From Mesorhizobium sp. CA8 (GTDB lineage: Bacteria > Pseudomonadota > Alphaproteobacteria > Rhizobiales > Rhizobiaceae), in assembly GCF_020164955.1 (NCBI RefSeq), contig NZ_JAIUHG010000039.1, forward strand, positions 1-48,883: a DNA stretch of 48,883 bases, given 5' to 3'. Position numbers and translations under genes: made by a program. Below the pieces are notes generated by a model, which ran no database searches, was not told the DNA's origin, and worked only from the letters and a program-made list of their open reading frames with translations. Below, in pieces: positions 1-7,080 of the stretch. Position 1 is the stretch's first letter. Each line of letters begins with the position of its first letter.

Positions 1-22
1 GGCTGGACAGAGGGGGGTGGGC

Positions 23-49
23 GGGAACTCGGCCTTTGCCCAAGTTCCC
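23..49 (-). terminator. Stem-loop just downstream of the peptide-type binding protein gene
   Basis: GGGAACT (23-29) pairs with AGTTCCC (43-49) around a 13-nt loop, 33 nt past the stop of the minus-strand binding-protein gene. There is no T-run, so it fits an mRNA-stabilising or partial-termination hairpin better than a strong intrinsic terminator. Bases 2-19 (GCTGGACAGAGGGGGGTG) resemble one end of the palindromic repeat seen at 29.4-29.5 kb and a short copy near 14.68 kb. Confidence 0.4.
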
Positions 50-82
50 ATTCTCTCGCGAACTCTCATCCGCGCGAGTGTG

Positions 83-1693
83 TCACGATTCCAAATAAGT
101 GTCCGCCCAGTTCGATACCGCCCAGCGCGGGTTGTTGGCGATGTTGCCGACCGTATCGCGGGCGACGGAGATGAAGCTCCACTCGGCGACGTTGATCAGC
201 GGCAAATCGGCCGCGACCTTCTTCTGGAATTCCTTGTAGAGCTCCGTGCGGGCCGACGGATCGAGTGTCTCCGATGCTTTCGCGATCAGCGCGTCGAGGT
301 CGGCGTTCTTGTAGCCGCCCTGGTTGGAGAAGGGCACGCCGTCGGGAATGCCGCTCTGCACTAGGATGGTGGTCGAGATCGCCGGGTCGCCACGGAACAC
401 CGGCGGGCCGACGGCGAGATCGAAAGCGTGGTCGGTATAGACGGCCTTGATGTGCGCGGCGGAGTCGTTGTTGACGATCTCGGCGTCGATGCCGATCGCG
501 GCGAGCGCCTGGCGCAGGTAATCGCCGAACTGCTTCGTCTCGTTGAAGTAGGGCGCCGGCAGCAGCTTCAGGGCAAAGCGCTTGCCGTCGTCTGCGCGCT
601 TGTAGCCGGCTTCGTCCAGCAGCGCATTGGCCTTGGCGATATCGAAGGGATAGGTCGGCACGTCGGCGGTGTAGAATTGCGGATCGTTCTTCGGCACCGG
701 GCCGGTTGCGGTCGCGGCGTAGCCGAGAAAGATCGTTTTGACGACGAAATCCTTGTCGATGGCATGCGCGATCGCCTGCCGCACTTTCAGATCGGCCAGC
801 TCCTTGCGGCGGTGGTTGATCTCGACGACGAGCTGGTAGGTCAGCCCCTCATAGCCTTTGGTGATGACCTTCAGGCCGGGCACCTTGGAGATGCGGTCGA
901 GGTCGGCGAGCGGCACGGCGGAGAAGGCGGCGAGCTGGATCTCTTCCGCCTCGAGCGCCGCGGCGGCGGACGTGCGATCAGGGAGCACCTGGTAGACGAT
1001 CTCGTCGAGATAAGGCTCGTCCTTGCCCCAATAGGCGTCGTTCCGGGTCAGCCGGTAATATTGGCCGGCCTTGTATTCGGCGAATTTGAACGGACCGGTG
1101 CCGACGGGCGCGTTATTGGCCGGGTTCTCCTCGATCTTGCCCACCTCATAGAGGTGCTTCGGCACGACGCTCGACAGCGCCGGCAGTGCGTTGCGGATCA
1201 GCTGGAACGGCGTCGGCTTGGCGAATTTGAAGATTGCGGTGAGCTCGTCCGGCGTGTCGATGGCCTCCAGGTCCTTGAATACGGTGCGGCCGAGATTTTG
1301 CAGCGGCTTCCAGATCTGCAGCGCCGAGAAGGCGACGTCGGCCGAGGTGAAGGGCTTGCCGTCATGCCATTTGACGCCGTCGCGCAATTTGAAGGTCACC
1401 GACAGGCCGTCGGCAGCGCCTTCCCATGAAAGCGCGAGCCGCGGCTGCAGCCCGTCCTTGCCATCGAAGGCGGCTTCGGCCAGCGTCTCGACGATCTTGC
1501 TGGAAATGAAGAAGACGCCGTTGGAGGCGACGATCGCCGGGTTGAGGTTGCGCGGTTCGGAATCCGCGGCGACGATCAGCCGGCCGCCCTTCTTGGGCGT
1601 CTGCGCAAGGCCGATGGTGGGCAATGCGGTGGAGGCCAGCAGCAGCGCCGAGCCGGCCAGCAGGCCGCGGCGTGAAATCGTCAATTCGGACAT
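83..1693 (-). CDS. ABC transporter substrate-binding protein, family 5 (peptide/nickel/opine type)
   Basis: 536-residue periplasmic binding protein of the DppA/OppA class, which captures oligopeptides, opines or similar solutes for an ABC importer. The N-terminus has an SRRGLLAG motif followed by an Ala/Leu-rich stretch and a QTPKKGG start of the mature protein, suggesting Tat-style export. The region 'SEPRNLNPA' and a later 'VGTGPFKFAEY' are hallmarks of SBP family 5, and the length is normal. No permease or ATPase lies in the window. They would be expected beyond position 1, since the gene is transcribed leftwards. It diverges from an M24 peptidase across a 331-bp region with two palindromes, so the solute may be a peptide or N-acyl compound cleaved by that enzyme (inference). 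Confidence 0.85.
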   Translation of the reverse strand: MSELTISRRGLLAGSALLLASTALPTIGLAQTPKKGGRLIVAADSEPRNLNPAIVASNGVFFISSKIVETLAEAAFDGKDGLQPRLALSWEGAADGLSVTFKLRDGVKWHDGKPFTSADVAFSALQIWKPLQNLGRTVFKDLEAIDTPDELTAIFKFAKPTPFQLIRNALPALSSVVPKHLYEVGKIEENPANNAPVGTGPFKFAEYKAGQYYRLTRNDAYWGKDEPYLDEIVYQVLPDRTSAAAALEAEEIQLAAFSAVPLADLDRISKVPGLKVITKGYEGLTYQLVVEINHRRKELADLKVRQAIAHAIDKDFVVKTIFLGYAATATGPVPKNDPQFYTADVPTYPFDIAKANALLDEAGYKRADDGKRFALKLLPAPYFNETKQFGDYLRQALAAIGIDAEIVNNDSAAHIKAVYTDHAFDLAVGPPVFRGDPAISTTILVQSGIPDGVPFSNQGGYKNADLDALIAKASETLDPSARTELYKEFQKKVAADLPLINVAEWSFISVARDTVGNIANNPRWAVSNWADTYLES

Positions 1694-1850
1694 CGCTCAA
1701 ACTCCCCTCTTCGCGCCTTAGCAGGCGCTGCAATCCGGTGATTATGGCCCTTGGCAAAGGTTTCGCCAGAGACGGATTTGGCGCATCATGGCTTGGCTTT
1801 GAAATTTCCGTCCGCTGGACCAGCCAGCCGAAAGAGGCTCTCACGCTCTT

Positions 1851-1867
1851 ATCTGGCAGGACCAGAT
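1851..1867. promoter_or_regulatory. Candidate operator, ATCTGG-N5-CCAGAT palindrome (distal)
   Basis: Perfect 6-bp arms around CAGGA. The core TGG-N5-CCA is shared with the TGGTNNNACCA sites at 6.7, 6.9, 18.7 and 18.9 kb. It lies 158 bp upstream of the binding-protein start and about 160 bp upstream of the M24 start. Confidence 0.5.
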
Positions 1868-1925
1868 TTCAGAGAAGCGTGATCGGGATTTGGACAGAAA
1901 CCGCCTTTGGCGCAAAGCGATCAAT

Positions 1926-1940
1926 TCTGGCTGGACCAGA
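1926..1940. promoter_or_regulatory. Candidate operator, TCTGG-N5-CCAGA palindrome (proximal to M24 gene)
   Basis: Second copy with spacer CTGGA, centred about 92 bp upstream of the M24 peptidase start and about seven helical turns from the first copy. The spacing would allow one regulator to bind both on the same DNA face. Confidence 0.5.
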
Positions 1941-2024
1941 GTGGCCAAAAAGATGCAGATTTGGCCACAGCCATACATCATGACGTTCGGCGCTCCTGAG
2001 GCCGATGAAAACAAGGAGAGGCAG

Positions 2025-3215
2025 ATGAACATCGCTCCGGGCAAAGCCGAGGTCAGCAATGTCCCGTTCGATCAGGCGCGGGTGGATCGGCTGATGGAAG
2101 AGGCCGGCATCGACGTGCTCTTCGCCACCTCCAAGCACAACACGCAATATCTGCTCGGCGGCTACAGGTTCATCTTCTTCGCGGCGATGGATGCGATCGG
2201 TCACAGCCGCTATTTGCCGATCGTCCTTTACGAAAAGGGCGGGCCGGAACATGCAGCCTATATCGGCAACAAGATGGAAGGCGGCGAACATCAGAATCAT
2301 CCGTTCTGGACGCCGACCTTGCATGCCGCCTGCTGGGGCACGCTCGATGCCGCCAATCTGGCGGTGGAGCATCTCAAACAGATCGGCAAGCAAGCCGCCC
2401 GCATCGGCATCGAGCCGGCCTTCCTGCCGTCGGATGCCTACACGCTGATCCGCAAGGCGCTGCCGGATGCAAAGCTGATCGACGCGACCGACATGCTGGA
2501 GCGTATGCGCGCCATCAAGACCGAGGCGGAACTCGAACAACTGCGCATCGCTTCCGAGCTGATCACCGATTCCATGCTGGCGACGATTGGCTGGGCGCGC
2601 GAGGGCACGAGCAAGACCGACATCATCGAGCGGCTGAGGCGCGAGGAGACTAGTCGCGGCGCGCATTTCGAATATTGCCTGCTGACGCTGGGTTCCAGCC
2701 ACAACCGCGCCGCGTCCAGCCAGGCGTGGAAGAAGGGCGAAGTGATGTCGATCGATTCCGGCGGCAACTACCACGGCTATATCGGCGACCTCTGCCGGAT
2801 GGGTGTGCTTGGCGAGCCGGATGCCGAGCTCGAGGATCTTCTGGCCGAAGTCGAAGCGGTGCAGCAGGCGGCGTTTTCCAAGGTCAAGGCCGGCATACTG
2901 GGCGGAGACATGATCGCGCATGCGGAGAGCGTGCTGAAGGCTTCGAAGGTCGCGGCCTACACGGATTTCTTCGCTCACGGCATGGGGCTGATCACGCATG
3001 AGGCGCCGTTCCTGATGACCAATCACCCGGTCGCCTATGAGGGCACCTATGCAGCCAAGCCGCTGGAAAAGAACATGGTGCTGTCGGTAGAGACGACCAT
3101 GCTTCACCCGTCGCGCGGCTTCATCAAGCTGGAGGACACGGTGGCGGTAACCGACGCCGGCTATGTGATGTTCGGGGATCGCGGGCGCGGGTGGAATCGG
3201 GGCGGGATTTCTTAA
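2025..3215 (+). CDS. M24-family metallopeptidase (Xaa-Pro aminopeptidase/creatinase fold)
   Basis: 396-residue cytoplasmic pita-bread hydrolase. The start was chosen at the ATG seven bases after AGGAG. An upstream in-frame extension lacks such a site and runs through the operators. All five metal ligands of the M24 fold are visible: D244 (SIDSGG), D255 (GYIGDLC), H318 (FAHGMG), E356 (LSVETT) and E370 (IKLEDT). H325 in ITHE is the usual second catalytic histidine. The N-terminal creatinase-like domain spans roughly residues 15-150. The family includes prolidases, creatinase and the DMSP lyase DddP, so the substrate cannot be read from the motifs. Divergence from a peptide-type binding protein favours hydrolysis of an imported peptide or N-substituted compound (inference). 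Confidence 0.85.
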   Translation: MNIAPGKAEVSNVPFDQARVDRLMEEAGIDVLFATSKHNTQYLLGGYRFIFFAAMDAIGHSRYLPIVLYEKGGPEHAAYIGNKMEGGEHQNHPFWTPTLHAACWGTLDAANLAVEHLKQIGKQAARIGIEPAFLPSDAYTLIRKALPDAKLIDATDMLERMRAIKTEAELEQLRIASELITDSMLATIGWAREGTSKTDIIERLRREETSRGAHFEYCLLTLGSSHNRAASSQAWKKGEVMSIDSGGNYHGYIGDLCRMGVLGEPDAELEDLLAEVEAVQQAAFSKVKAGILGGDMIAHAESVLKASKVAAYTDFFAHGMGLITHEAPFLMTNHPVAYEGTYAAKPLEKNMVLSVETTMLHPSRGFIKLEDTVAVTDAGYVMFGDRGRGWNRGGIS

Positions 3216-3232
3216 GGAGAAGGTCGGCGCTG

Positions 3233-3280
3233 CCCTCATCCGCCCTTCGGGCACCTTCTCCCCGTAGAAGGGGGAGAAGG
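3233..3280. repeat. Short rhizobial-type palindromic intergenic repeat
   Basis: CCCTCATCCG, a small GCCCTTCGGGC hairpin, then CACCTTCTCCCC and GGGGGAGAAGG arms, sitting between convergent genes. The same modules in opposite orientation form the right half of the larger element at 21376-21522, so this is a truncated family member. It may also terminate both convergent transcripts. Confidence 0.7.
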
Positions 3281-3288
3281 AAAGACCG

Positions 3289-3705
3289 TTACTGACCCGC
3301 CGGCAGCAGCCTGAAATCCGGCAGGTCGCGCAGCGCCAGCTCCGGTCCGGCCGGCGAATAGACGACGAAGAGCTGCATCGGCTGGTCGCCGGTGTTCAGC
3401 GTCGAATGGAAGCGGCTTTCCGGCACGTAGATGGTGCAGCCGGGGCCGACTTTCGCCACCACCGGATTGCCGTTCTCGTCCTCGACCATCTGCTCGCCAT
3501 TGCCGGAGATGACGAAGATGATCTCTTCGGCGCCCGGATGGTTGTGGCGGGTATGCCCTTTGCGGGGCGGCAGGTCGACGACGCCACCGGAAAAGCTCTC
3601 CGCGCCGTTCACTTCCGGCGCGACCGTGAGCGACAGCTTGCCCCAATCAAAGCCGAAGGCGCTGACATCCTTCGGGTAGACGAACACCTTGCTCTTATCG
3701 GCCAT
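3289..3705 (-). CDS. Small cupin-domain protein
   Basis: 138-residue single-domain cupin. The start was chosen at the ATG 9 nt after GGAAGG. A longer upstream in-frame reading runs into the PEP-hydrolase-like gene. Cupin motif 1 appears as HTRHNHPGAEE (residues about 51-61), with two or three histidines and a glutamate as metal ligands. Motif 2 appears around PESRFHSTLN (residues about 95-104). Function is open: small cupins act as sugar or keto-acid isomerases, dioxygenases or binding proteins. It is the last gene of the minus-strand operon Tm-1-like - PEP-hydrolase-like - cupin, 46 bp downstream of its neighbour, so it probably handles an intermediate of the same unknown pathway. Confidence 0.8.
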   Translation of the reverse strand: MADKSKVFVYPKDVSAFGFDWGKLSLTVAPEVNGAESFSGGVVDLPPRKGHTRHNHPGAEEIIFVISGNGEQMVEDENGNPVVAKVGPGCTIYVPESRFHSTLNTGDQPMQLFVVYSPAGPELALRDLPDFRLLPAGQ

Positions 3706-3751
3706 TGCCTCATGCCTTCCTTTTCGTTTTTGTCGGAGCATCGGATTTTCC

Positions 3752-4612
3752 CTAGACCGGCTTCCACTTTTGGGTCCGATGCTCCAGCGAAACCGCCTTG
3801 AAATCCGCCGTCTGCCTGGCGATCGCCGCTTCGGCCGGCAGCCGTTCCATCGAGCTTGCGCCATAGAAGCCGTGCAGCCCCTCGCAGCGCTCGAGGATGT
3901 AGCGCGCGTCTTCCGGCATCGAGATCGGCCCGCCATGGCAAAGCAGGATAATGTCCTTGCGCACCGAGCGCGCCGCATCGGCAATGGCGTCGATCTCCTT
4001 CACGCAGGCGTCGAGCGTTTTCGCCGAGGTGGCGCCGATCGAGCCGCCGGTCGTCACACCCATATGGGCGACAACGATGTCGGCTCCAGCTTTCGTCATG
4101 GCGCGCGCCTCGTCGGGGTTGAAGACATAAGGTGTGGTGAGCAGGTCGAGCTTGTGCGCCTCGGCGATCATGTCGACCTCGAGCCCAAAACCCATGCCGG
4201 TCTCCTCGAAGCTTTGGCGCATGGTGCCGTCGAACAGGCCGACGGTCGGAAAATTCTGCACGCCGGAAAAGCCCATCGTCTTCAACTCGGCCAGAAGCAG
4301 CGGCATGATGACGAAGGGGTCAGTGCCGTTGACGCCGGCCAGCACCGGCGTCTTCTTCACCACCGGCAGCACCTCATAGGCCATCTCCTTGACGATCTCG
4401 TTGGCGTTGCCATAGGCGAGCAGGCCGGCGGCCGAACCGCGCCCTGCCATGCGGTAGCGGCCGGAATTGTAGATGATGATCAGGTCAATGCCGCCGGCTT
4501 CCTCGGCCTTGGCCGACAGGCCGGTGCCGGCGCCGCCGCCGATGATCGGCACACGGTCGGCGATCATCTTGCGGAATTTCTCCAGTATCGTTTTGCGTGG
4601 GATGGCAGCCAT
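3752..4612 (-). CDS. Phosphoenolpyruvate hydrolase-family TIM-barrel protein
   Basis: 286-residue protein of the family named PEP_hydrolase/TIM-barrel signal-transduction protein, related to the PEP mutase/isocitrate lyase fold. Visible features are IIGGGAGTGLSAK near residue 24, DLIIIYNSGRYRMAGRGS (residues about 43-60), FPTVGLFDG and IVVAHMGVTTGGSIG, all typical of the family. It starts 12 bp after the Tm-1-like gene ends, an arrangement conserved in many bacteria and fungi, where the two can also be fused. Biochemical function is not established. The annotated hydrolase activity is a family label. The N-terminal MAAIPRKTILEKFR matches the usual start, and the upstream ribosome-binding site is weak. 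Confidence 0.85.
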   Translation of the reverse strand: MAAIPRKTILEKFRKMIADRVPIIGGGAGTGLSAKAEEAGGIDLIIIYNSGRYRMAGRGSAAGLLAYGNANEIVKEMAYEVLPVVKKTPVLAGVNGTDPFVIMPLLLAELKTMGFSGVQNFPTVGLFDGTMRQSFEETGMGFGLEVDMIAEAHKLDLLTTPYVFNPDEARAMTKAGADIVVAHMGVTTGGSIGATSAKTLDACVKEIDAIADAARSVRKDIILLCHGGPISMPEDARYILERCEGLHGFYGASSMERLPAEAAIARQTADFKAVSLEHRTQKWKPV

Positions 4613-4624
4613 GCTTGTCGTCTC

Positions 4625-5821
4625 TCATGTCCTGGCGATGTCGAGAAATGCCTCGACCGCAGCCTTGGCGAAGGCGGGGTCGTTGATGTGCAGCGGCAGG
4701 CGGGTGACGGTGCGGTCCCTGGTCGGACCGATCGTGCGCTCAATGGCGTCAAACAGCTCGGCGTCGGCTTCCGGATCGAAGAAGGCGCCGCCTTCGATAT
4801 CGAGCGCCGATACGCCCTTCTCCGGAATCAGGAAACGGACCGGACCGTCGCATCGGGCGAGGCGGCCGCCGATCCATTCGCCGATCCGGCGGCATTCTTC
4901 GGCGGTGGTGCGCATCAGCGTGACATTGGGATTGTGCTCGTAGAAGAGCCGCCCACGATATTTTTCCGGGATTGTCGGCGGCGCCCAGAAGTTGACCATG
5001 TCGAGCGCGCCGACCGAGCCGACATAGGGCAATTTCGTACGGGCAACCGCGCCGAAGCGATCTTCCGTGGCCGGCAGCACTCCGCCGAACAGGAAATCGC
5101 AGACCTCGGTCGTGGTGATGTCGAGGACACCCGCCAGCAGACCGCTGTCGGCGAGCTTCTCCATTGAGCGGCCGCCGGTGCCGGTGGCATGGAAGACCAT
5201 GCAGTCATAGTCGGCGCGCAAGCGCTCGACGATCGCGGTCACACAGGGCGTGGTGACGCCGAACATGGTGAGCCCCAGCGCCGGCTTGCCGGCGTCGGTC
5301 GAGGCGGGCCTCGCAGCCATGCCGGCGATCGCCTGGGCGGCATTGTGCAGCACAATGCGGGAGAGCCTGTTCAGTCCCGCCATGTCGGTGACCGACGGCA
5401 TCATGATGATGTCGGAGATGTCGACGTAAGGCGCGGTATCGCCGGAGGCCAATGTCGAGACCATGATCTTCGGCAGGCCGAGCGGCAGCGCCCGCATGCC
5501 GGCGGTGACGATCGAGGTGCCGCCGCCGCCGCCGATGCCGATCACCCCGGCGATGTCGTCACGTGACTGGATGAAATTGGCGAAGGCCGCGCCCATGCCG
5601 GCAACGGCGGTGCCGCGATCGTCGATGCCGAGAACAGCGCCGGCTCCCTTGGGATGATGCGCGGCGACCTCGCTGGCAGGGATATCCACCGGGACGGTCG
5701 CGCCTCGCGTGCCGATATCGACACGGACGACCGCGCCGCCGGCCTTGGCGACGGCATCGGCCAGGAAGGCGAGTTCCTCGCCTTTGGTGTCGGCGGTGCC
5801 GATCACATAGATGCGCTTCAT
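4625..5821 (-). CDS. Tm-1-like ATP-binding (UPF0261) protein
   Basis: 398-residue two-domain protein of the UPF0261/Tm-1-like family. The start at MKRIYVIGTADTKGEE was chosen because family members begin there. In-frame codons further upstream run into a 57-bp tandem repeat and are probably untranslated. Motifs seen are IGTADTKGEE (residues about 7-16), the glycine-rich GVIGIGGGGGTS (residues about 92-103) that resembles a nucleotide-binding loop, and a second domain with GVTTPCVTAIVERL and FHATGTGGRSMEKL. Known relatives include the plant virus-resistance protein Tm-1, which binds ATP. The bacterial function is unknown. It heads the operon with the PEP-hydrolase-like and cupin genes and is divergent from a TetR gene likely to control it. 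Confidence 0.85.
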   Translation of the reverse strand: MKRIYVIGTADTKGEELAFLADAVAKAGGAVVRVDIGTRGATVPVDIPASEVAAHHPKGAGAVLGIDDRGTAVAGMGAAFANFIQSRDDIAGVIGIGGGGGTSIVTAGMRALPLGLPKIMVSTLASGDTAPYVDISDIIMMPSVTDMAGLNRLSRIVLHNAAQAIAGMAARPASTDAGKPALGLTMFGVTTPCVTAIVERLRADYDCMVFHATGTGGRSMEKLADSGLLAGVLDITTTEVCDFLFGGVLPATEDRFGAVARTKLPYVGSVGALDMVNFWAPPTIPEKYRGRLFYEHNPNVTLMRTTAEECRRIGEWIGGRLARCDGPVRFLIPEKGVSALDIEGGAFFDPEADAELFDAIERTIGPTRDRTVTRLPLHINDPAFAKAAVEAFLDIART

Positions 5822-5862
5822 CCGCGGTTCCCCGTCCGGCATGGCCGGCTTTGCCGCCGGCC

Positions 5863-5975
5863 TTTTTTGCCCCACCCTAAAGCTTCTCGGCAAAAGCGTC
5901 GTCGCTGGTGGGGACCGTATTTTTTGCCCCACCCTTAAGCTCCTCGGCAAAAACCTCGTCGCTGGTGGGGACCCC
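5863..5975. repeat. Two tandem 57-bp repeats, each containing a CCCCACC/GGTGGGG inverted repeat
   Basis: Units start at 5863 and 5920, each opening with TTTTTTGCCCCACCC and ending with CTGGTGGGGACC, with about five differences inside. Within each unit CCCCACC (5870-5876; 5927-5933) can pair with GGTGGGG (5907-5913; 5964-5970). They fill the space between the divergent Tm-1-like and TetR genes, 40-150 bp upstream of the Tm-1-like start, so they would form paired hairpins in its leader or act as a repeated binding site. Confidence 0.8.
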
Positions 5976-6031
5976 GTTATTGCCCGGCGTCGCGCCATTG
6001 CAAATTTTTGAGACGCGCGTATCGTATTGAC

Positions 6032-6727
6032 ATGGATGTCTCACGTCAACAAGCCGCCTCCAGCGATGATGCCGCCCAGGCGCCGGCCGTCGAAAAGGGG
6101 CCGCGCGCCCGCACAAGGCGGCTGATGCTGGAAACGGCAACGAGGCTGATGCAGTCCGGCATGACCCCTTCGGTCAGCGAGGTCGCGGAGGCGGCGGAGG
6201 TGTCGCGCGCGACCGCCTACCGCTATTTCCCCAGCCAGGCGGCGCTGGTGCAGGCTGTAGTCGATGAAGGGCTCGGCCCGATCCTCACCTGGAAGTCGGC
6301 ATCCGACGATGCCGAGCGGCGCGTGGCGGATCTGTTCGCGACCGCGATGCCGCGCATCGAGGCCTTCGAGGCGACGTTCAAGGCGGCGCTGAAACTGTCC
6401 CTCGATCAATGGGCGCGGCGCCAGGCAGGCACGCTCGGATCGGAGCCTGCCTTCACGCGCGGCCATCGCGTCGACCTGTTGAAGGATGCGATCGGGCCGC
6501 TCAAGGGCCGCCTGAAGCCCCGCCAGTTCAAACGCCTGGCGCAGGCGCTGTCGCTGATGTTCGGGGTCGAGGTGGTGACGGTGCTGAAGGATATCTGGGG
6601 ACTGGATAGCGCCGAGATGGTGTCGGTGGCGCAATGGGCGGCGGGCGCGCTGGTGCGCGCCGCAATGGCGGAATCAGATGCAAAATCGACAGGAATGTCG
6701 GCGACGCCTGAGGCGACGATCGGTTAA
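6032..6727 (+). CDS. TetR/AcrR-family transcriptional regulator
   Basis: 231-residue one-component repressor. An N-terminal helix-turn-helix domain is seen at about residues 30-75, with TPSVSEVAEAAEVSRATAYR followed by YFPSQAALV, the typical TetR recognition helix. The C-terminal ligand-binding part has no recognisable signature. The ATG at 6032 was chosen. A TTG at 6008 would add eight residues. The gene is divergent from the Tm-1-like/PEP-hydrolase-like/cupin operon with the 57-bp repeats between, so control of that operon is the simplest reading. Its stop codon touches a perfect palindrome (6727-6745) that belongs to the downstream sugar importer. Confidence 0.85.
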   Translation: MDVSRQQAASSDDAAQAPAVEKGPRARTRRLMLETATRLMQSGMTPSVSEVAEAAEVSRATAYRYFPSQAALVQAVVDEGLGPILTWKSASDDAERRVADLFATAMPRIEAFEATFKAALKLSLDQWARRQAGTLGSEPAFTRGHRVDLLKDAIGPLKGRLKPRQFKRLAQALSLMFGVEVVTVLKDIWGLDSAEMVSVAQWAAGALVRAAMAESDAKSTGMSATPEATIG

Positions 6728-6745
6728 ATCTGGTTCGACCAGATT
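6727..6745. promoter_or_regulatory. Candidate FCD/GntR operator, AATCTGGT-TCG-ACCAGATT
   Basis: Perfect 8-bp arms around TCG. The core TGGTNNNACCA (6731-6741) fits the TNGTNNNACNA consensus known for FadR-subfamily GntR regulators. The identical core TGGTTCGACCA recurs at 18668-18678. Confidence 0.7.
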
Positions 6746-7080
6746 GCTGGGACAGTTTTGAATGTTAATTGGAGTGAACGGCTCGTCACAAGGCCTTTGC
6801 ATATCAAGGAGTAGGAAAAACGTGGGAAAACAGGCAGATGTCGTAATATTTGGCTTATTTGGCTGCCGTCGGCCACTCAAGAAAGCGCTTGACGTCAAGG
6901 CAGAATTGGTAATACCAGATCAAGATGAATAAAGCGGATCGAAAGTGAAGGCTGCGATCTATTTCCGGCAGGGCGAGGAGGCCTGGAACCGGAGAGATGC
7001 CATCACAGGAGGAACTACCAGGGCCGGCTTCGCTGCCGTCCCCGCATGACACGGTAGAATGCGCACAAGGGAGGAAAACT
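6728..7080 (+). other. Promoter region of the carbohydrate ABC operon
   Basis: 353 bp with no gene. It contains two TGGTNNNACCA palindromes (centres 6736 and 6912, 176 bp apart). It ends with a GGAGG (7071-7075) just before the binding-protein start. The sequence 6746-6900 is visibly more AT-rich than the flanking genes, as expected for a promoter. Confidence 0.6.
6907..6917. promoter_or_regulatory. Candidate FCD/GntR operator, TGGTAATACCA
   Basis: Second copy of the TNGTNNNACNA form, 164 bp upstream of the binding-protein start. The identical 11-mer recurs at 18848-18858 in front of the catabolic genes. Confidence 0.65.

Larger units (their letters stand above)
1694..2024. other. Divergent promoter region between binding protein and M24 peptidase
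   Basis: 331 bp without a convincing gene. It holds two palindromes of the form TCTGG-N5-CCAGA (centres 1859 and 1933, about 74 bp apart) and the AGGAG ribosome-binding site (2014-2018) for the M24 gene. A shorter palindrome CTGGACCAG at 1815-1823 has the wrong spacing to belong to the same set. Confidence 0.6.

Noticed and set aside
1815..1823. CTGGACCAG palindrome as a third operator of the M24 locus.
   Set aside because: The half-sites are separated by one base rather than five, so it does not fit the TGG-N5-CCA form.
1869..3254. Long antisense reading over the M24 gene.
   Set aside because: High-GC antisense shadow. The plus-strand frame has all M24 motifs and a good RBS.
3689..5167. 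Long plus-strand reading of about 490 codons across the PEP-hydrolase-like and Tm-1-like genes.
   Set aside because: Composition is Arg/Gly/His-rich as in GC-shadow frames, without recognisable motifs, and the minus strand encodes two well-conserved proteins.
5877..6140. An 87-codon minus-strand reading through the 57-bp repeats, encoding a repeated VPTSD-FAE peptide.
   Set aside because: It starts inside the TetR gene on the opposite strand with no RBS. The repeated peptide follows from the DNA repeat, so it is reported as a repeat only.
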